Source of the DNA: JBCDGZ01 sp038750655
GTDB lineage: Bacteria; Bacteroidota; Bacteroidia; Chitinophagales; Saprospiraceae
NCBI GenBank assembly: GCA_038750655.1
Contig: JBCDGZ010000012.1
Coordinates: 1 to 64,000 of the forward strand
Length of the DNA stretch: 64,000 nucleotides
Direction of reading: 5' to 3'
The translations under genes were made by a program, and so were the position numbers. Shown in pieces: positions 61,100 through 64,000 of this stretch (the stretch's first letter is position 1; every line of letters starts with the position of its first letter). The notes under the pieces are model-generated. The model made no database searches, had not been told where the DNA came from, and was given only the letters and a program-made list of their open reading frames with translations.

Positions 61100-62283
61100 G
61101 CAATGATTGGGTTAGTGCGGTGCAGAGTGTGCAAGGGATTGGACATCGGAAGAGCAACACCGTTTGTCAGGATAAAACGCTGGCGATTGTTGAGCGGGGG
61201 GTGAATGTCATTGCTTTGTCGGACGGCGCAGGGTCGGCCCACCACGCTGACCTTGGTGCCGATCTAGCTGTGCAAAAAACGTGTGCTTTACTTATCGATT
61301 ATTTTGATTCGATTTATGAAAAGGAGTCGGCAGTGATCGCTCAGGTGATTGTCCAGCATATTCAGGTGGCGCTAGGGGAAAGGGCGGAGGAGCTGGGAGG
61401 GAGCATCAAAGACTTTGCGGCCACCTTGCTATTTGTAGCCGTCCGACAAGGGCGGTACATCGCTGGGCATATTGGCGATGGGGTCATTGGCTTTTCGCAG
61501 CAGCGGGCGGTCCAAGTTTTATCTCAACCGGAGAATGGGGCCTACATTAACCTCACCTATTTTATTACTTCAAAAGAGGCCATCGAGCATCTGAGGATAT
61601 ATAAGGGCGATATTGAAAGCATCAATGGCTTTTTGTTATTATCCGATGGAAGTACAGCCAGTTTATACAACAGGAGGGGAGGAGAGTTGAGTCGGGCTGG
61701 TATGACCATGCTCCAATGGTTGGATCGACATTCGAGGGAGGAGGTAGAAGCGGCGTTGTTGGAAAATATTACCCAGTGGCTGCTGCCTAAAACGAGCGAT
61801 GATTGTAGTATTGCGATGCTGCGGCGGCGGCGACCTTCGGAGGGGAGGCCGGTTCGGGCTTTGATTTTTGAGCAGGGGCGAATTGCCCTACGGGCCTCGA
61901 TCGCCCGGCAATACTGTGACAATGAGGAGTGCGATTATTACGCTAAGGTCGGGCAGTCAAATTTGCAGATTGCTGATCGTAAGCGGGGAGAGATTTACTG
62001 CAACCACTGCAGGCAAAGAAGGAGCATTACCAAAAACTCTTTTTTCTATCGACTCCGGCGAAAAAATATCCAGCGTACCCTGGATTGCTTATACGATCTC
62101 AGCCAGCAGGATGATTTAGAAGGGATTCGAAAAAAGCATCGGATCAGAAAGGGGACCTTTCAGGTCTTTCTCCACAAAGCCGCTCAGCATCTCGAAGAGC
62201 TGAAGCTTACTTTAAGGCTGAACTTTGACCTTGAAGGAGAAGCTCTTGTCAGATTTGAAAAGCATTTTAAGTACAGCGAGTAG
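61096..62283 (+). CDS. PP2C-type phosphatase 2 with zinc-ribbon and helix-turn-helix tail
   Basis: 395 residues. Residues 1-250 are a PP2C domain of the TerY-associated kind (VIALSDGAGSAHHADLGADL, FVAVRQGRYIAGHIGDGVIG, LLLSDGS, TSDDCSIAML), with the expected Asp. After a linker, a four-Cys zinc ribbon (YCDNEECDYY ... YCNHC, about 273-300) and a helical region (GIRKKHRIRKGTFQVFLHKA, about 345-365) similar to a helix-turn-helix follow, as in the DNA-binding part of IS1-type transposition proteins. This DNA- or RNA-binding tail on a phosphatase is unusual. Last gene of the operon; no strong terminator follows on this strand. Confidence 0.75.
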   Translation: MSNDWVSAVQSVQGIGHRKSNTVCQDKTLAIVERGVNVIALSDGAGSAHHADLGADLAVQKTCALLIDYFDSIYEKESAVIAQVIVQHIQVALGERAEELGGSIKDFAATLLFVAVRQGRYIAGHIGDGVIGFSQQRAVQVLSQPENGAYINLTYFITSKEAIEHLRIYKGDIESINGFLLLSDGSTASLYNRRGGELSRAGMTMLQWLDRHSREEVEAALLENITQWLLPKTSDDCSIAMLRRRRPSEGRPVRALIFEQGRIALRASIARQYCDNEECDYYAKVGQSNLQIADRKRGEIYCNHCRQRRSITKNSFFYRLRRKNIQRTLDCLYDLSQQDDLEGIRKKHRIRKGTFQVFLHKAAQHLEELKLTLRLNFDLEGEALVRFEKHFKYSE

Positions 62284-62421
62284 CTTCATATCCTTTTATA
62301 TTGATACTTCAAATTTAAGTGGTTTGTTTGATTTTCGTCTTGGGTATGAAATTTAGCCTTAGATTATATATACCTCATGTGGCTAATGTAGAAAAGGTAA
62401 TGGGGGAGAAGGGGATTTTTT

Positions 62422-62459
62422 AAAAAAAATTGGCAGCTCCCATACACATAGGAACTGCC
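62422..62459 (-). terminator. Rho-independent terminator of the T9SS cargo gene
   Basis: On the minus strand GGCAGTTCC (62459-62451) pairs with GGGAGCTGCC-like arm (62440-62432; 8 of 9 pairs), then a T-run (62429-62422). It is 26 bases beyond the stop at 62485. The plus-strand gap 62284-62421 has nothing else that I recognise. Confidence 0.7.
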
Positions 62460-62484
62460 TGATCAAACTGTTGGGTATTGCGAA

Positions 62485-64000
62485 TTATCTTGACTTTACG
62501 AATCGACCCGTTGCGCGCTGGCCCTGACCTTCGAGGGTATAATAAAGCAAGCCCGCCGGCCATCGCTCTGCCGCCAAGTCAAACGTAAAGCGGTTGCTGC
62601 CCATCTGCCCCGCCAGCCTACGGCTGCTCAACAAACGCCCATAGGCATCATAGACCTGCACATCGAGCGGCCCTGCCTCCCCCAGCTGCACCTCAAGGTT
62701 AAGCTGATCTTTCACCGGATCCGGAAAATGACGAACCGACATTGGCTGCCAATAATCACTCGGCGTCTGCACCTCTACTAGGTCTCCGAACAGCTCCACA
62801 AATTGCTGCTGGCCTTGCCTCATAAAGCCCGTTTTGAAATCAGGGCCAGCCATCGTAGCCAGCTCGCTACTGTTGCTGATCGCTGTTTTGGTTAAGAGCT
62901 CGATGATGAGGATCGGCTGGTCTTCGGTTAGAGAGCTGCCGCTAGTCTCTAAATTGAACCAAGCGATGGGATAGACGTCCTTGATGGGATAGTCGAGGTT
63001 GTAGGCTTCTGCGTCAAAGTTGGGCAAATGCGGCGATTCGATTCGGAGCACTTCAAACTGTTCTTCGGGAATACGCAGCCCCATTTGGAATGTAGAAATG
63101 TTGGTGAAGCCTCGTCCTTTGATGGCCAGCTTAACTCGGCTACCCGCTGGAATATTTTGTTTGTTGATGGTACTTAGGGGAGCCTCGCTGCGGTCTTGCG
63201 AATCGTCACCGGGGCGGAAGTTGGGTAAGGCGATGCTGCCGTCAAGATCGCCTACCTTAACTCCGTGGAAGCCAAGTTTATTGGAGACGTACAGGCCGGC
63301 CTCTAGGCAGAGTGAGGAGGTTCCAATAAGCTCAGAAGACAGGTACCCCGGGTAAGCATAAATCCCGCCGATGTCAAATGGATTAGTTTGATAGTAATAG
63401 TTCGAATTAAATTGAGGACGATTTTTATCCCGTACTATTTCAGAATAGAATCGCCATTCCGTGGCAACTAAATCACCACTGGGGAGTTCTTCCGGAGTGG
63501 TTCGAATACCAAGTAAGAACTTGCGAATAATGACCAGGTCGTTGATCGAAATATGTCCACTTAGATTAACGTCAGCAGCAATTTGCTGATGACCATTAAG
63601 GGGCTCCAACCCCGTAATGAATGCTGCTAATAAATCAATGTCACCATAATCAGTACCGGTAATTCCATCTGCCCACGCCGTTGGTTTGGATAAGGTATAG
63701 CTAAAGCTACCGGTGGGGAAAATAGTACAGGAAAAAATACCATCACCATCTGTTAAGTGTGGACCGCAGTCTCCTTGTGTATCATAAGTGCTGGGATCAC
63801 AGTTATTACTGTCGTAATAGTCTAGTTGGACATTTACATTATTGATGCCTCGGCTGCTTCCAATTCTTCTAAGGACCTCTTCTGCAATTAATCTGGTATC
63901 TGGTGCTGGAGGACAGGAAGTGCCATCATAGAAACGATCCTGATACTTAAAATAAAAATAGAGCATTCGGTCATATTGGTCCTCAGTAAAGTTGGTTTTA
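62485..64000 (-). CDS. Secreted T9SS cargo protein with dockerin-like domain (5' end outside window)
   Basis: Open to the window edge: the frame before the ATG at 63966 reads TNFTEDQYDRM, so the true start is beyond 64000. The first residues resemble the end of pappalysin-like M43 metalloproteases (NFT-x-x-Q-x-x-RM), which is a guess. A dockerin-like segment follows (DVNLSGHISINDLVIIRKFL, about 135-160 of the visible part), then a beta domain similar to cohesin-like folds (SRVKLAIKGRGFTNISTFQM), and the last 75 residues are a T9SS type A sorting domain (HFPDPVKDQLNLEVQLGEAG). It would be exported and surface-attached or released. Confidence 0.7.
   Translation of the reverse strand, partial: KTNFTEDQYDRMLYFYFKYQDRFYDGTSCPPAPDTRLIAEEVLRRIGSSRGINNVNVQLDYYDSNNCDPSTYDTQGDCGPHLTDGDGIFSCTIFPTGSFSYTLSKPTAWADGITGTDYGDIDLLAAFITGLEPLNGHQQIAADVNLSGHISINDLVIIRKFLLGIRTTPEELPSGDLVATEWRFYSEIVRDKNRPQFNSNYYYQTNPFDIGGIYAYPGYLSSELIGTSSLCLEAGLYVSNKLGFHGVKVGDLDGSIALPNFRPGDDSQDRSEAPLSTINKQNIPAGSRVKLAIKGRGFTNISTFQMGLRIPEEQFEVLRIESPHLPNFDAEAYNLDYPIKDVYPIAWFNLETSGSSLTEDQPILIIELLTKTAISNSSELATMAGPDFKTGFMRQGQQQFVELFGDLVEVQTPSDYWQPMSVRHFPDPVKDQLNLEVQLGEAGPLDVQVYDAYGRLLSSRRLAGQMGSNRFTFDLAAERWPAGLLYYTLEGQGQRATGRFVKSR

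Overview
The window looks like a chromosome segment of a Bacteroidota member, most likely a Saprospiraceae relative. This rests on C-terminal sorting domains of the type IX secretion system (T9SS) on secreted proteins, two dockerin-like tails, a hybrid two-component system with an AraC-type output domain, the TTTG-N19-TAnnTTTG promoter type, and genes that start on ATG without obvious Shine-Dalgarno sites. The genus is an inference. I saw no rRNA, tRNA, CRISPR array or intact insertion sequence.

1-16 kb holds housekeeping-type and envelope genes (two polytopic glycosyltransferases, a leucine-rich repeat protein, a methyltransferase, lipoproteins, an esterase, an acetyltransferase) mixed with an unusual number of broken genes: an erythromycin-esterase remnant (6464-6838), a serine hydrolase with an in-frame stop (8160-9212), the ends of a restriction-modification operon fused to an outer-membrane protein fragment (12387-13199), a serine hydrolase that lost its active-site region (13234-14521), and a sensor kinase cut off after its phosphoacceptor helix (15156-15905).

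15.8-23.7 kb is a two-gene conflict locus: a small EACC1-like protein overlapping by ATGA a 2,478-residue caspase-NACHT protein, preceded by two nested hairpins that could form an attenuator. 23.7-32.7 kb is a duplicated surface-protein unit: a hybrid sensor (TPR, kinase, receiver, AraC domain) beside a large repeat adhesin-like gene split by a frameshift, plus a collapsed second copy of the unit. Both copies keep four 21-bp-phased direct repeats that look like binding sites for the AraC domain.

32.9-43 kb contains a TspO-like membrane protein, two helical regulator-like proteins, a group with a two-repeat protein and two glycine-zipper proteins, a histidine-rich metal-binding membrane protein with 13 nine-residue repeats, and a helix-turn-helix protein followed by an intergenic region rich in operator-like and hairpin elements.

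43.4-62.3 kb is the highlight: twelve or thirteen tightly packed plus-strand genes forming one apparent operon. It encodes three von Willebrand A proteins, an Hsp70/actin-fold protein with a large extra N-terminal half, two PP2C-type phosphatases, two protein-kinase-like proteins (one tail-anchored with Ig-like domains, one fused to a PIN domain), an FtsK-like protein without Walker A, and two nucleoside-phosphorylase-fold proteins, one with catalytic positions replaced and WG repeats added. The last three genes match the known TerY-kinase-phosphatase triad. The first part looks like a membrane-tethered companion module. The whole suggests a phosphorylation-controlled stress or anti-phage system with RNA (PIN) and nucleotide (phosphorylase) effectors. 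The window ends inside a secreted T9SS cargo gene.
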